DNA from: an uncultured Clostridia bacterium | Lineage (GTDB): Bacteria; Bacillota; Clostridia; Christensenellales; UBA1750 | DNA length: 64,000 nt | Reading direction: 5' to 3' | Assembly (NCBI GenBank): GCA_904393115.1 | Contig: CAJFMX010000003.1 | Coordinates: forward strand, 62,001 to 126,000 | Part shown: positions 24,773 to 33,060 of the stretch, piece after piece | How positions within the stretch are numbered: position 1 is the stretch's first letter | Layout: each line of letters starts with the position of its first letter | Made by a program: the position numbers and the translations under genes | The notes under the pieces: model-generated | The model's database searches: none | What the model was told of the DNA's origin: nothing | The model's input: the letters and a program-made list of their open reading frames with translations, nothing else

Positions 24773-26680
24773 TCAGGACTGGGCGGCCTCCCATTCCTCG
24801 TAGAGCGCGGCGATCTTCTTTTGCAATTCGTCGTATTTCCGGCTGAGCGCCTGGGCGCGGGCGTTGTCCGCGTAGGTGTCCGGGTCGCTCATCTCGATCT
24901 CGAGCTCCGTCATCTGCCCTTCCAGGTCGGTGATGCGCGTCTCCAGGTTGGCCACGAGCTCCCGCTGGCGGCGGGCGGCCTCCTGGGCGGCCTTTTCGCG
25001 CTTTTTCTCCTCGCGCAGGGCGGTCTTGGTCTTGGCGGGCGCGAGGTCCTCCTCGGGCAGGGCCTTCTGCGCGGCCTTTTCCAGGTAGTCGTCGTAATTG
25101 CCGATGTATTCCGTCACGCCGTCGGGCTCCATCACGATCACGCGGTCCGCGATGCGGTTGATGAAGTAGCGGTCGTGGGAGACGGTCAGGATCGTGCCCT
25201 CAAAGCCGAGCAGGGCGGTCTCCAGCATCTCGCGGCTGTCCATGTCCAGGTGGTTGGTGGGCTCGTCCAGGATGAGGAAATTGTCCTGGCGCAGCATGAG
25301 CTTTGTCAGCAGCACGCGCCCGCGCTCGCCGCCCGAGAGCGTGGAGATGGGCGCGAGCACGTCGTCCCCCGTGAAGAGGAAGCCGGCCAGCGCGTTGCGG
25401 ATCGTGGTCTGGTCCGTGCGGGGGAAGTCGTCCCAGACCTCGTTAAGCACGTCCTTGTCCGGGTGCAGGCCCTGCTGCTGCTGGTCGTAGTAGCCGACCT
25501 CCACGCCCGCGCCGAAGCGCACGGAGCCCGCATCCGGGGCCTCCTGGCCGACGAGGATCTTGAGCAGCGTGGACTTGCCCACGCCGTTTGCGCCCAGCAG
25601 CGCGATGCGGTCCCCCGCGCGCACGTGCAGGTTCAGCCCGTGGAAGAGGCGGCGCTCGCCAAAGGACTTGGACAGGTCCTCGCACAGGAGCACGTCGTTG
25701 CCCGTGCCGCGCCCGGCGTGGAAGCGGAAGAAGACGTTGTGCTCCTCTACGGGCTTTTCGAGGCGCTCGATCTTGCTCAGGCGCTTCTCCCGGCTCTTGG
25801 CCTTGATGTGGGAGGCCTCCGTGTTGTAGGCGCGGTACTGCGCGATGATGGCCTCCTCCCGCGCGATCTCCTTCTGCTGCAGGGTGTATTCCTTCAGGCG
25901 GCGCACCATGACCTCCTCGCGGAGCTTGAGGTAGCGCGTGTAATTGCCCTCGTACTGTTCGATCTTTCCAAAGGACAGCTCCGCGATCGAGTTGCAGACC
26001 GCGTCCAGGAAATAGCGGTCGTGCGAGACCACGACCACCGCGCCCTTGTAGGCGCGCAGATAGTCCTCCAGCCACTGGATGGAGGTCAGGTCCAGGTGGT
26101 TGGTGGGCTCGTCCAGGAGCAGAAGGTCCGTGCGCAGCAGCAGGAGCTTGCCCAATTTGAGGCGCGTGCGCTCCCCGCCCGAGAGCGAGGGCACACTTTG
26201 GTCGTACTGCGCGCTGGTAAAGCCCAGGCCCGTCAGCACCCCCTGCAGGCGCGAGCGCCAGCTGTAGCCGTCCTCCTCCTCGAAGCGGTCGGTGAGCTTG
26301 GCATAGTCCTCCGAGAGGCGCGCGTACTGCTCCGGATCGACGTCGTGCAGCTCGCCCATGCGCGCCTCCATCTGCCGGAGCTGTTCCTCCATCTCAAAGA
26401 CTCCGGCAAAGCAGGTCTCCATCTCCTGCCAGACCGTGCGCTCGCTCGTCAGGTCGTCCAGCTGCGTGTGGAAGCCGATGCGCAGGCCGCGCGTCGTGCT
26501 CAGGGTCCCGCCGTCGTAGGCGTCCTGGCCGGCGAGGATCTTGAGCAGCGTGGACTTGCCCGAGCCGTTGGAGCCGACAAGGCCCACGCGGTGGTGATCC
26601 TGTACGGTCAGCGTCACGCCCTTGAGGACCTCGTTTACGCCGAAGGATTTGGTCAGTTGGTTGGTCTGTAAGACGATCAT
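24773..26680 (-). CDS. ABC-F ATPase (ribosome-associated type)
   Basis: A 635-residue soluble protein with two ABC domains and no membrane segment. Walker A motifs are GSNGSGKST (36-44) and GANGVGKST; signatures LSGGERTRLKL and LSGGERGRVLL; Walker B LLLLDEPTNHLD and FLILDEPTNHLD. The inter-domain linker is long and charged (KLREEVMVRRLKEYTLQQKE), and the C-terminus forms a coiled coil (REEKKREKAAQEAARRQREL). ABC-F proteins act at the ribosomal E site as translation factors or antibiotic-resistance factors. The arrangement suggests a Uup/YdiF-like factor; resistance cannot be inferred. Confidence 0.92.
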   Translation of the reverse strand: MIVLQTNQLTKSFGVNEVLKGVTLTVQDHHRVGLVGSNGSGKSTLLKILAGQDAYDGGTLSTTRGLRIGFHTQLDDLTSERTVWQEMETCFAGVFEMEEQLRQMEARMGELHDVDPEQYARLSEDYAKLTDRFEEEDGYSWRSRLQGVLTGLGFTSAQYDQSVPSLSGGERTRLKLGKLLLLRTDLLLLDEPTNHLDLTSIQWLEDYLRAYKGAVVVVSHDRYFLDAVCNSIAELSFGKIEQYEGNYTRYLKLREEVMVRRLKEYTLQQKEIAREEAIIAQYRAYNTEASHIKAKSREKRLSKIERLEKPVEEHNVFFRFHAGRGTGNDVLLCEDLSKSFGERRLFHGLNLHVRAGDRIALLGANGVGKSTLLKILVGQEAPDAGSVRFGAGVEVGYYDQQQQGLHPDKDVLNEVWDDFPRTDQTTIRNALAGFLFTGDDVLAPISTLSGGERGRVLLTKLMLRQDNFLILDEPTNHLDMDSREMLETALLGFEGTILTVSHDRYFINRIADRVIVMEPDGVTEYIGNYDDYLEKAAQKALPEEDLAPAKTKTALREEKKREKAAQEAARRQRELVANLETRITDLEGQMTELEIEMSDPDTYADNARAQALSRKYDELQKKIAALYEEWEAAQS

Positions 26681-26722
26681 GGTGCTCCCCTTTCCCTGGG
26701 ACGATGTACTCTCATATCCTTC

Positions 26723-26731
26723 ATTGTAGCA
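26723..26731 (-). promoter_or_regulatory. extended -10 promoter for the ABC-F gene
   Basis: On the minus strand TG-C-TACAAT, about 45 bases before the ATG. The -35 is weak. Confidence 0.45.
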
Positions 26732-26779
26732 CAGGACAGGACTTCATGCACGGCTTTTTTGCCGCCCCCTGCGCTTCGG

Positions 26780-26808
26780 TTGACACCGGGGGCGGCGGAC
26801 CGTATAAT
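26780..26808 (+). promoter_or_regulatory. consensus promoter for the pseudo-E2 gene
   Basis: TTGACA (26780-26785), a 17-base spacer and TATAAT (26803-26808): a full match to the housekeeping consensus, suggesting strong constitutive expression. Confidence 0.85.
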
Positions 26809-26855
26809 CAAGGCAGAGTGAGCGGAAACCCGGCTCGAAAGGGAGGTTTGCAGAT

Positions 26856-28142
26856 ATGGCAGTCATTCAGATGCCCAGCCGCGGCAAGAAGGACGAAACC
26901 GGCATGATCACCAAGTGGTACAAGAAGACGGGAGACTGGGTCGCAGAGGGGGACGAGCTCTTCTCCTTTGACACGGACGACGGTTCCTATACGGTAAAGT
27001 CGCAGAAGGCGGGGCGGCTCGTCGCCATCTTCGTCCCCGAGGGCGAGCTGGTGCACTGCCCCACGGACGTTGGGATGCTCTCCTCCCCCTCGCCGGAGTC
27101 CGTGCTGCACCTGGGCCGGATGCAGTTCGTGGACGAGGAAAAGCCCCGCGTCGCCCCGCACGCGGACCCGGAGCCGGTCTCCCCCGAGGCGGAGCCCGCC
27201 CCCCTGGCAGAGCCCGCCCCCCTGGCAGAGCCCGCCCCGCTGGCAGAGCCTGCCCCGGAGGCAGAGGAGGCCCCCGCCCCCCAGGCAGAGGCTGCCCCCC
27301 TGGCAGAGGCTGCCCCCCTGGCAGAGGCTGCCCCCCTGGCGGAGCCTACCCCGGAAGCGGAGGAAGCGCCCGAGGAGCTTGGCGACGCGGAGCCGCAGGC
27401 GGACGAGGCCCCCGCGGAGCTGGATTCTTCCGCGCAGGAGGGCGCGGACGAGATCACGCCGGAGGAGGACGCGCAGCCGGCCGAGGCGGAGCCGGAGGAG
27501 GAAGCGCCCGGAATCGCGCTCTCCTTTGCCGATATGGAGCCGGAGGAAGCGGACGAGGAGGAGGCGCGCGCCGCCGGGGCGGAAGCGGCGGAGGACGGCG
27601 CGCCGGAATCCGAGGCGCAGGCGGAAGACGCGCCCGAATCCGAGGCGCCGCAGGAGGAGACGATGCCAGAGCAGGAGCCGGAGCAGACCGAACCGGAGGC
27701 CGCGGCGGCCGAACCGGCGCGGCCGGCGAGCCTCACCCGGCGCGTGGACGTGGCGCTCTGCCAGGACATCGCCGCGCGCACGGGCGTCACCCTGGCGGCC
27801 ATGGTGCGCTTTGCGGCCCTGCGCAGCGCGCCGGCGGGGTTGCTTGCGCCCCTGGAGGACGAGACGCTGCGCGGCATGAGCGCGCAGCAGGATCTGCCCA
27901 ACGTGCAGGACCTGGGCAAGTGGGGCGTCGTGCGCGCGCAGCGCACGGGCGCGGGCGAGCTCTGCTTCCTCGTTCCGGCGGCGGCGGAGACGGCGCGGCG
28001 CAAGGGCGAGGCGGTCGAGTGGGTTCCGACGCTGGAGCTGACGCTCTGCTTTGACGAGGCGAAGCTCTCCCTGGCGGAGGCCGCGTGCTTCCTCGGCGAT
28101 ACGTGCCGGAACCTGGAGAACTTCTGGGATCTCTTGCTGTGA
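26856..28142 (+). CDS. pseudo-E2 acyltransferase-like protein with acidic linker
   Basis: A 428-residue protein with the layout of a 2-oxo-acid dehydrogenase E2. Residues 1-80 resemble a lipoyl domain (MAVIQMPSRGKKDETGMIT, WYKKTGDWVAEGDELFSFDTD, GRLVAIFVPEGELV), but the DKA lipoyl-lysine turn reads DTDDGSYT, so no Lys is offered. Residues 95-295 are an Ala/Pro/Glu linker with PAPLAE repeats. The last 130 residues resemble a shortened catalytic domain (TLAAMVRFAALRSAPA, LPNVQDLGKWGV, LELTLCFDEAKLSLAEAACFLGD), but the DHRxxDG motif is lost. Neither acyl carrying nor transfer seems possible. No E1 or E3 gene is nearby. A structural or binding role is inference. Confidence 0.7.
   Translation: MAVIQMPSRGKKDETGMITKWYKKTGDWVAEGDELFSFDTDDGSYTVKSQKAGRLVAIFVPEGELVHCPTDVGMLSSPSPESVLHLGRMQFVDEEKPRVAPHADPEPVSPEAEPAPLAEPAPLAEPAPLAEPAPEAEEAPAPQAEAAPLAEAAPLAEAAPLAEPTPEAEEAPEELGDAEPQADEAPAELDSSAQEGADEITPEEDAQPAEAEPEEEAPGIALSFADMEPEEADEEEARAAGAEAAEDGAPESEAQAEDAPESEAPQEETMPEQEPEQTEPEAAAAEPARPASLTRRVDVALCQDIAARTGVTLAAMVRFAALRSAPAGLLAPLEDETLRGMSAQQDLPNVQDLGKWGVVRAQRTGAGELCFLVPAAAETARRKGEAVEWVPTLELTLCFDEAKLSLAEAACFLGDTCRNLENFWDLLL
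27192..27350 (+). repeat. in-frame 18-base tandem repeats in the pseudo-E2 linker
   Basis: Copies of CTGGCAGAGCCCGCCCCC and close variants encode repeated PAPLAE/AAPLAE units. Copy number is likely to vary between strains. Confidence 0.8.
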
Positions 28143-28149
28143 TGGACGC

Positions 28150-28180
28150 AAAAAAAGGACGGCTTTTGCCGTCCTTTTTT
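28150..28180 (+). terminator. Rho-independent terminator after the pseudo-E2 gene
   Basis: AAAAAAGGACGGC, loop TTTT, GCCGTCCTTTTTT; the A-tract also makes it usable on the minus strand. Confidence 0.9.
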
Positions 28181-28311
28181 GCATGCCGAAGGCCCGCTTC
28201 CTCGCGGCGCACACGCCGCCGCTGCGGATTTTCGAGGAAAGGGGCCTCTTTCTGCACACAAAGTCAGCACGCTTCGAAAGCATGATTCCGACTGGCATTC
28301 ACGCCGCTGAG

Positions 28312-28353
28312 GATGGAACAGGGAAGGGGCGAAAGCCCCTTCCCTGTTCCATC
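28312..28353. repeat. 19-bp perfect inverted repeat with GAAA loop
   Basis: GATGGAACAGGGAAGGGGC and its exact complement flank GAAA. It lies just past the 3' end of the minus-strand oxidoreductase gene and may act as a terminator or RNA-stability hairpin, but no T run follows on either strand. Confidence 0.7.
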
Positions 28354-28378
28354 TGCGAAGCAGCAAAGGCTTTTTGCG

Positions 28379-29764
28379 TCAGTCGAGGAGGTAGGCGCCG
28401 TCCGCGCGGAGGGTTTCGCGCAGGAGGTTCGGGTCCAGGTCGCGCGGGGCGATGCCGGCCTTGGCGCTCAGCGCCGCGGCGAGCCCGCCCGCGTGGCCGA
28501 TGGCGCCGACGATGGGCGCGGTGCGGAACGCGCCCTGTGCCCGGTAGGAGACGGAGGTGCAGCGCCCCACCGTCAGCAGGTTGCCGACCTGCGCATTGAC
28601 CAGGCAGCGATAGGGGAGGGAGCGGATCTTTCCCCAGTAATAGCGGTTTTCCTCCGCGTGGCTGGCGAAGCGGCGGGAGGCGTCGTTCTGCCCCTGGTTT
28701 CCCGCCTCGTGCACGTCCACGGGGTAGGCGGAGAAGGCGATGGCATCCGGAAACTCGCGGCAGGCGTACACGTCGTCGTCCGAGAGCGTGTAGAGCCCGA
28801 CGATCTGGCGCGAGCTGCGCACGCCCACGAACGGACCCGTGTAAAGCAGGCGCGCCTCCTCAAAGCCGGGAATGTACTTGCGGAACATGCGGTAGAGCTC
28901 GTTGGCCTGGCGCCGGCCCTCGATCTCGGCCATCGTCAGGGAGTGCGGGTCCAGGTTGTCAAACCCCTCCAGGTGCGAGGTGTTGATGATGACCTCGCCC
29001 GGATTGCTCGTCTCGAAGAAGAGCACGTCCCGCCGGGAGAAGCTGAGCGCGCCCTCGGCCACGGCGCGCTCCGTGGTGCGGGTGAAGCCGCCGATGGAGA
29101 GGCGGCAGGCGCGGTCCACCTTGTGGGTGTCGTGCTCCAGGCGGGGGAACTCCTCGTCGTGCGCGCGGATGTAGGCGCGGGTGCGCTCGACGTCCACGTT
29201 GTTGACGCGCAGCATCATGGTCATGGCCTGGGGCGTGCCGGTGCTCGGGCTGCCGATGTGGAAGGGCACGCCCGCGCGCGCCGAGAGGTCCGCGTCGCCC
29301 GTGGCGTCGACGTACACCTTGGCGCGCACGCGGAAGAGCCCGGCCTTGCCGCAGAGCTGCACGGAGGCGATGTCCCCGGACTCGACCTGCACGTCGGCCA
29401 GCATCGTGTGGTAGAGGAGCTCGACGCCCGCCTCCAGCGCCATCTCCTCCAGCTCGGTCTTGAGCCCCTCGGCGTCAAACGGGGTCACGGTGTAGGTATA
29501 GCCCGTCGTGTCGAAGATGTGGCCGGGGGAGAGGCCCTTGCGCTGCAGGCGCTGGATGACCTCGTCCGCGATGCCGCGCACGATGAGCGTCTCGCCCGCG
29601 TGGAAGGTCATCATGGGGCCCACGCCCGCGGCGGTGAGCATGCCGCCGAGGAACCCGTATTGTTCGACAAGGAGCGTGCGCGCGCCGCAGCGCGCTGCGG
29701 CGATGGCCGCGATGGCCCCCGAAAAGCCGCCGCCGACCACGAGAACGTCGTAGATGTCCTGCAT
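28379..29764 (-). CDS. FAD-dependent oxidoreductase
   Basis: A 461-residue flavoprotein. The N-terminal dinucleotide motif is YDVLVVGGGFSGAIAAIAAARCG with Glu at VEQYG; GGMLTAAGVGPMM and VYVDATGDADLSARAG are typical of the FAD-dependent oxidoreductases often found in carbohydrate clusters. The C-terminal part closes the FAD site (GNLLTVGRCTSVSYRAQGAFRTAPI). There is no signal peptide. It is the last gene of a seven-gene minus-strand operon with two sugar-isomerase-like proteins. Its substrate is unknown. Confidence 0.85.
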   Translation of the reverse strand: MQDIYDVLVVGGGFSGAIAAIAAARCGARTLLVEQYGFLGGMLTAAGVGPMMTFHAGETLIVRGIADEVIQRLQRKGLSPGHIFDTTGYTYTVTPFDAEGLKTELEEMALEAGVELLYHTMLADVQVESGDIASVQLCGKAGLFRVRAKVYVDATGDADLSARAGVPFHIGSPSTGTPQAMTMMLRVNNVDVERTRAYIRAHDEEFPRLEHDTHKVDRACRLSIGGFTRTTERAVAEGALSFSRRDVLFFETSNPGEVIINTSHLEGFDNLDPHSLTMAEIEGRRQANELYRMFRKYIPGFEEARLLYTGPFVGVRSSRQIVGLYTLSDDDVYACREFPDAIAFSAYPVDVHEAGNQGQNDASRRFASHAEENRYYWGKIRSLPYRCLVNAQVGNLLTVGRCTSVSYRAQGAFRTAPIVGAIGHAGGLAAALSAKAGIAPRDLDPNLLRETLRADGAYLLD

Positions 29765-29815
29765 GAACGGTTCCCTTCCCTTTTTCTATGAAGCTCTATG
29801 CGGGGAACGCGGGGA

Positions 29816-30496
29816 TCAGACCCCGCTGCGCCAGGCTGCGCGGCCCTGCCGCAGCAGCCGGGCGAACTCCTGACCATTCGAAAACGGAGGGCAGACCATG
29901 GAAGCGCCGCCCGCGTCGCCCACCTGGTGGACGTCGGACCCCGCCGTCATGAGGAGGCCGTGCGCCTGCGCATAGGCGAGAGCCCGGTCGTTGTGGCTGT
30001 CGTGGCGGGGGTTGGCGTTGAGCACCTCGATGCCGTCCAGGTGGCGGGCATCCTGGCAGGTGAGGTAGTCGCGGTAGGGGTGCGCCTGGACGAGGACGCC
30101 GTCCGGCGTGCTGCGCACGGCCGCGTGCAGCTCCTCCAGGGAGAGGAAGGCCAGGCACGGCAGCTCCGCGAGCTGCTCCGGCGAGACGCCGTAGACGAGG
30201 TAGTCCTCCGGCCCGTCGTACAGGCGCACTTCCAGCCCGGGGAACACGCGCAGGCCCGCCTTGCGGCCGGCTTCCGCTGCGCGGCGGTACCCGGAAAAGT
30301 AGCGCTCCAGATAGATGCGGTAGTCCTCGCCCGTGGGATGCACGGCGAAGAACTCCGGCGTGTAGTGATCGGTGACGAACAGGGCGTCGTACCCGGCGGC
30401 GCGCACCTGCTCGACGAGCTGCTCCGGCGCAAGGCGGCCGCAGGGGCTCACGGGCGCGGTGTGCGCATGGGTCTCCACCCTCCAAAGCGATTCCAT
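29816..30496 (-). CDS. PHP-domain metal-dependent phosphoesterase
   Basis: A 226-residue PHP-family protein. His10 and His12 in VETHAHT open the metal site; FVTDHYTPEFF, PGLEVRLY, QAHPYRD and MTAGSDVHQVG supply further His, Asp and Glu ligands. PHP proteins usually hydrolyse phosphoesters such as histidinol phosphate or nucleotide phosphates. There is no polymerase domain, and it is not next to histidine genes. It lies between the exonuclease and FAD oxidoreductase genes in the minus-strand operon. Confidence 0.85.
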   Translation of the reverse strand: MESLWRVETHAHTAPVSPCGRLAPEQLVEQVRAAGYDALFVTDHYTPEFFAVHPTGEDYRIYLERYFSGYRRAAEAGRKAGLRVFPGLEVRLYDGPEDYLVYGVSPEQLAELPCLAFLSLEELHAAVRSTPDGVLVQAHPYRDYLTCQDARHLDGIEVLNANPRHDSHNDRALAYAQAHGLLMTAGSDVHQVGDAGGASMVCPPFSNGQEFARLLRQGRAAWRSGV

Positions 30497-30508
30497 GTCG
30501 TTCCTCCC

Positions 30509-31063
30509 TCAGTGGAATAGATCGCGCAGGTCGCCGCGCGCGGCGGCAGCCTGCGCGCAGAGGCAGACGGCCTCTGCGTCAAAGCGCGCGTCGTGCGCGG
30601 CGGTCTCCGCACCGAAATCCGCCCGCGCCGCGCGGGCGATTGCCTCCTCCGAAACGCCGTAGTGCGCGCACAGCTCGAGAAGGCTCGGCATCTTGTAGGG
30701 GCGGCCGCCGGGCAGGCAGAGCACGCGCGCAAAGCGGTACATCGTGCACAGGCCGTAGCGGTTGGGCAGCGGGCCGAAGGCGCGCTGCAGCACGCGCTTG
30801 TCGCGGTTGAGGTGGTGCGCTGCGAGCGTCGCGCCGGAAAAGGCGGCGAGGACCTCCTCCCGCACGGCCGCGGGCTCCGTCCCGACGCGGCAGAGAAAGC
30901 CGGGCGTGAGCCCGGTCAGGCGCTGCACGCGCGCCTCCACGGCCTCGGCGCGGAAGAAGAAGTTCCGGCAGACGCGGCGCCCGCCCTGCACCTCGATGTA
31001 GGCGAGCTGCAGCAGCGTTAGCGTCCCGGGGTCGTACTCCGTGTCCAGAAAGACGGCCTTCAC
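30509..31063 (-). CDS. DEDDh 3'-5' exonuclease (DnaQ-like)
   Basis: A 184-residue exonuclease. FLDTEYD has the Asp7/Glu9 metal pair; THE C-terminal HDARFDAEAVCLC carries the His and last Asp of the DEDDh type, with LAAHHLNRDKRVLQRAF in the middle for Exo II. GTG at 31063 overlaps the stop of the aminotransferase gene as GTGA, which fixes the start. It probably trims DNA or RNA ends. Its presence in a sugar-enzyme operon is odd. Confidence 0.8.
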   Translation of the reverse strand: MKAVFLDTEYDPGTLTLLQLAYIEVQGGRRVCRNFFFRAEAVEARVQRLTGLTPGFLCRVGTEPAAVREEVLAAFSGATLAAHHLNRDKRVLQRAFGPLPNRYGLCTMYRFARVLCLPGGRPYKMPSLLELCAHYGVSEEAIARAARADFGAETAAHDARFDAEAVCLCAQAAAARGDLRDLFH

Positions 31064-32211
31064 GCCTGCGCGCGCAGGTAGGCGGCAATGCGGCCCACGC
31101 CCTCCTCGACGAGCCGGGGCGGCGCGGCCAGGTTCAGCCGCACGAAGCCGTCGCCCAGGGGGCCGTAGTCCGTTCCGGCGTTCAGGCGCACCTTCGCCGT
31201 TTCCTGCAGGTCCTTTACCAGGTCCTCGCTGCCCCGGTGTAGGTGCCGGAGATCCAGCCAGAGCAGGTAGGTTCCCTCGTTGGGGTAGACCTTCGCGCCC
31301 GCCTCGCGCAGCGCCTGCACGGCGAAGTCGCGGTTGCGCACCACGAGGGCCTTGACCGCCTCGAGCCACTCGTCGCCGGTCTGGTAGGCCGCGGTCGTGG
31401 CCAGCACGCCCAGCAGGTTGCCGCCGCCCATGCCGATCTCGCTGGCCTTGTCGGAAAGGGCCTTGCGCAGGTCGGGGTCGGGGACGAGGAAGGTGGAGTG
31501 GTTGAGGCCCGCGATGTTGAAGGTCTTTGTGGCGGAGACCGCGACGGCGACGCCCGTTTCCGCGCCGTCCAGCGTCAGGGCCGAGACGTGGCGCCTGCCG
31601 TCGAAGACGAAGTCGCAGTGGATTTCGTCCGCGATCAGGGGCACGCGGTGCTTCTTGCACAGGTCCAGCACGGCCTGCAGCGTCTCGCGCTCCCAGACGC
31701 GGCCGCAGGGGTTGTGCGGCGAGCACAGGAGCATGAGCTTGCACTCCGCAAGGCGCGCGTCCAGGTCCGCAAGGTCCATCTCGTAGCGGCCGGACGCGGT
31801 CTGCACGAGGGGATTTTCCACGATCTCGCGCTTGGCCCGGCGGATGACGCCGGAGAACGGCCCGTAGACCGGGGACTGGATCAGCACCTTGTCCCCGGGC
31901 GCGGTCAGCGCGTGCACGGAGAGCAGCAGGGAGTCGACCACGCCCGGGGTGAAGAGCATCTCCTCCCCGCACAGCTTCATGCCGTGGCGGCGGGCGTAGT
32001 AGTCGACGATGGCCTGCTTGTCCGCGTCGCTCATGCGCGTATAGCCGAAGACCGGGTGCTCCAGGCGCTTGCGCAGCGCCTCCAGGATGCCCGGCGCGCA
32101 GGGGAAGTCCATGTCCGCGACCCACATGGGCAGCACGCCCTCGGGCGTGGTGTCCCACTTCAGGCACTGGGTGCCGCGGCGGTCAATGCCCGCCTCCAGA
32201 GAGAGATCCAT
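31060..32211 (-). CDS. PatB/MalY-type PLP-dependent lyase or aminotransferase
   Basis: A 383-residue fold-type I PLP enzyme. The family start is CLKWDTTPEGVLPMWVADMDF; CSPHNPCGRVW binds the cofactor phosphate side; IADEIHCDFVF holds the pyridine-N Asp; the Schiff-base Lys is in SATKTFNIAGL; the C-terminal Arg is in FVRLNLAAPP. PatB/MalY enzymes are usually cystathionine beta-lyases (C-S lyases) that release homocysteine or thiols. It overlaps the exonuclease start downstream and follows an isomerase-like gene. Confidence 0.9.
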   Translation of the reverse strand: MDLSLEAGIDRRGTQCLKWDTTPEGVLPMWVADMDFPCAPGILEALRKRLEHPVFGYTRMSDADKQAIVDYYARRHGMKLCGEEMLFTPGVVDSLLLSVHALTAPGDKVLIQSPVYGPFSGVIRRAKREIVENPLVQTASGRYEMDLADLDARLAECKLMLLCSPHNPCGRVWERETLQAVLDLCKKHRVPLIADEIHCDFVFDGRRHVSALTLDGAETGVAVAVSATKTFNIAGLNHSTFLVPDPDLRKALSDKASEIGMGGGNLLGVLATTAAYQTGDEWLEAVKALVVRNRDFAVQALREAGAKVYPNEGTYLLWLDLRHLHRGSEDLVKDLQETAKVRLNAGTDYGPLGDGFVRLNLAAPPRLVEEGVGRIAAYLRAQA

Positions 32212-32235
32212 ATTCTGTCATCCTTTCTGTTTCCA

Positions 32236-33000
32236 TTAGCGATAGGTGTTCAGCAGCGCGTAGGCGGCGCGGGCGTCCGCGGCAAAGTCGCCGCAGTTCC
32301 CCTCGATGCTGACGCGGCCGGCGTAGCCGCCCGCGTGGAGCGCGCGGAAAAAGGCCTCGTACTCCGGCTCCGATCCGTCGCCCTGGCGCGGATAGGCGCG
32401 CTGCACGCGCTCGGCGATGTGCGCGTGCAGGATGCCCCGCTCCACGGCCGTGCAGTCCTCGCCGCCGGACATCATGTGGTAGAGGTCGGCCAGCGCGCCG
32501 ACGTTGGGCAGGCCGACGCGCGAGGCGAGGTACTGCGCCTCGGCGACGTGGTGGAGGATGTTGCACTCCTGCGCGCGCAGGGGCTCGATGGCGATGGACA
32601 GGCCGTAGTCCTGCGCCATGCGCCCGGCCAGCGCCAGGTAGGCGGCAAGGTACGCGTAGCCCTGCGCCTGGGTCATGCCCTCCGGCAGGCGGCGCGCGCC
32701 GCCGGAGCCGAAGACCACGACCTGCACGCCCAGCGCCTGCGCGCGGGAGAAGGCCGTCTGCAGGTACGCGCGCACGCGCTCGCCCGTCCCCTCCGGCCCG
32801 CAGAGGGGGTATTCGGCGGGGATCATGCTGTTCATGGCCTCCACCGGCAGGGGCGAGGACTGCACCGCGGCGCGCAGGCCGGCATAGGCCGCCTCGCTCA
32901 TCTGCGCGACCTGCGTCATGTTCAGCTCCAGGTAGTCATAGCCGATCTCCCGCAGGATCGGCGCATGGTCGATGGACGTGCAAATTCCCAGGCGAATCAT
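32236..33000 (-). CDS. sugar-phosphate isomerase/epimerase-like TIM barrel (second)
   Basis: A 254-residue AP-endonuclease-2-fold protein. MIRLGICTSIDHAPILREIGYDYLEL starts the barrel; SIAIEPLRAQECN carries a metal-binding Glu; NVGALADLYHMM carries Asp and His; VSIEGNCGDF carries the last Glu. The family includes xylose, inosose and allulose isomerases or epimerases. The ATG at 33000 is chosen for GGAGGG upstream. It lies directly downstream of a related gene, so the two may act in sequence on one sugar or cyclitol. Confidence 0.85.
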   Translation of the reverse strand: MIRLGICTSIDHAPILREIGYDYLELNMTQVAQMSEAAYAGLRAAVQSSPLPVEAMNSMIPAEYPLCGPEGTGERVRAYLQTAFSRAQALGVQVVVFGSGGARRLPEGMTQAQGYAYLAAYLALAGRMAQDYGLSIAIEPLRAQECNILHHVAEAQYLASRVGLPNVGALADLYHMMSGGEDCTAVERGILHAHIAERVQRAYPRQGDGSEPEYEAFFRALHAGGYAGRVSIEGNCGDFAADARAAYALLNTYR

Positions 33001-33060
33001 GGTGGTTCCCTCCTTGCGACAAAACGTAGGTTTCTGCATGTTCAATGCGCCGGACAGCCC

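Noticed and set aside
24773-26680. ABC-F gene as an antibiotic-resistance factor
   Set aside because: The two ABC domains, linker and C-terminal coiled coil fit housekeeping Uup/YdiF-type factors equally well, and nothing around it suggests resistance.
28183-28311. Possible gene in the gap after the pseudo-E2 terminator
   Set aside because: Only short frames without ribosome sites are present; the sequence weakly resembles the end of the 21.7-kb repeat unit and may be a decayed copy.
30509-32167. Long minus-strand frame continuing upstream of the exonuclease
   Set aside because: The part beyond 31063 is an Arg/Gly/Pro-rich shadow of the PatB-type gene; the GTG at 31063 with its GTGA overlap is the real start.
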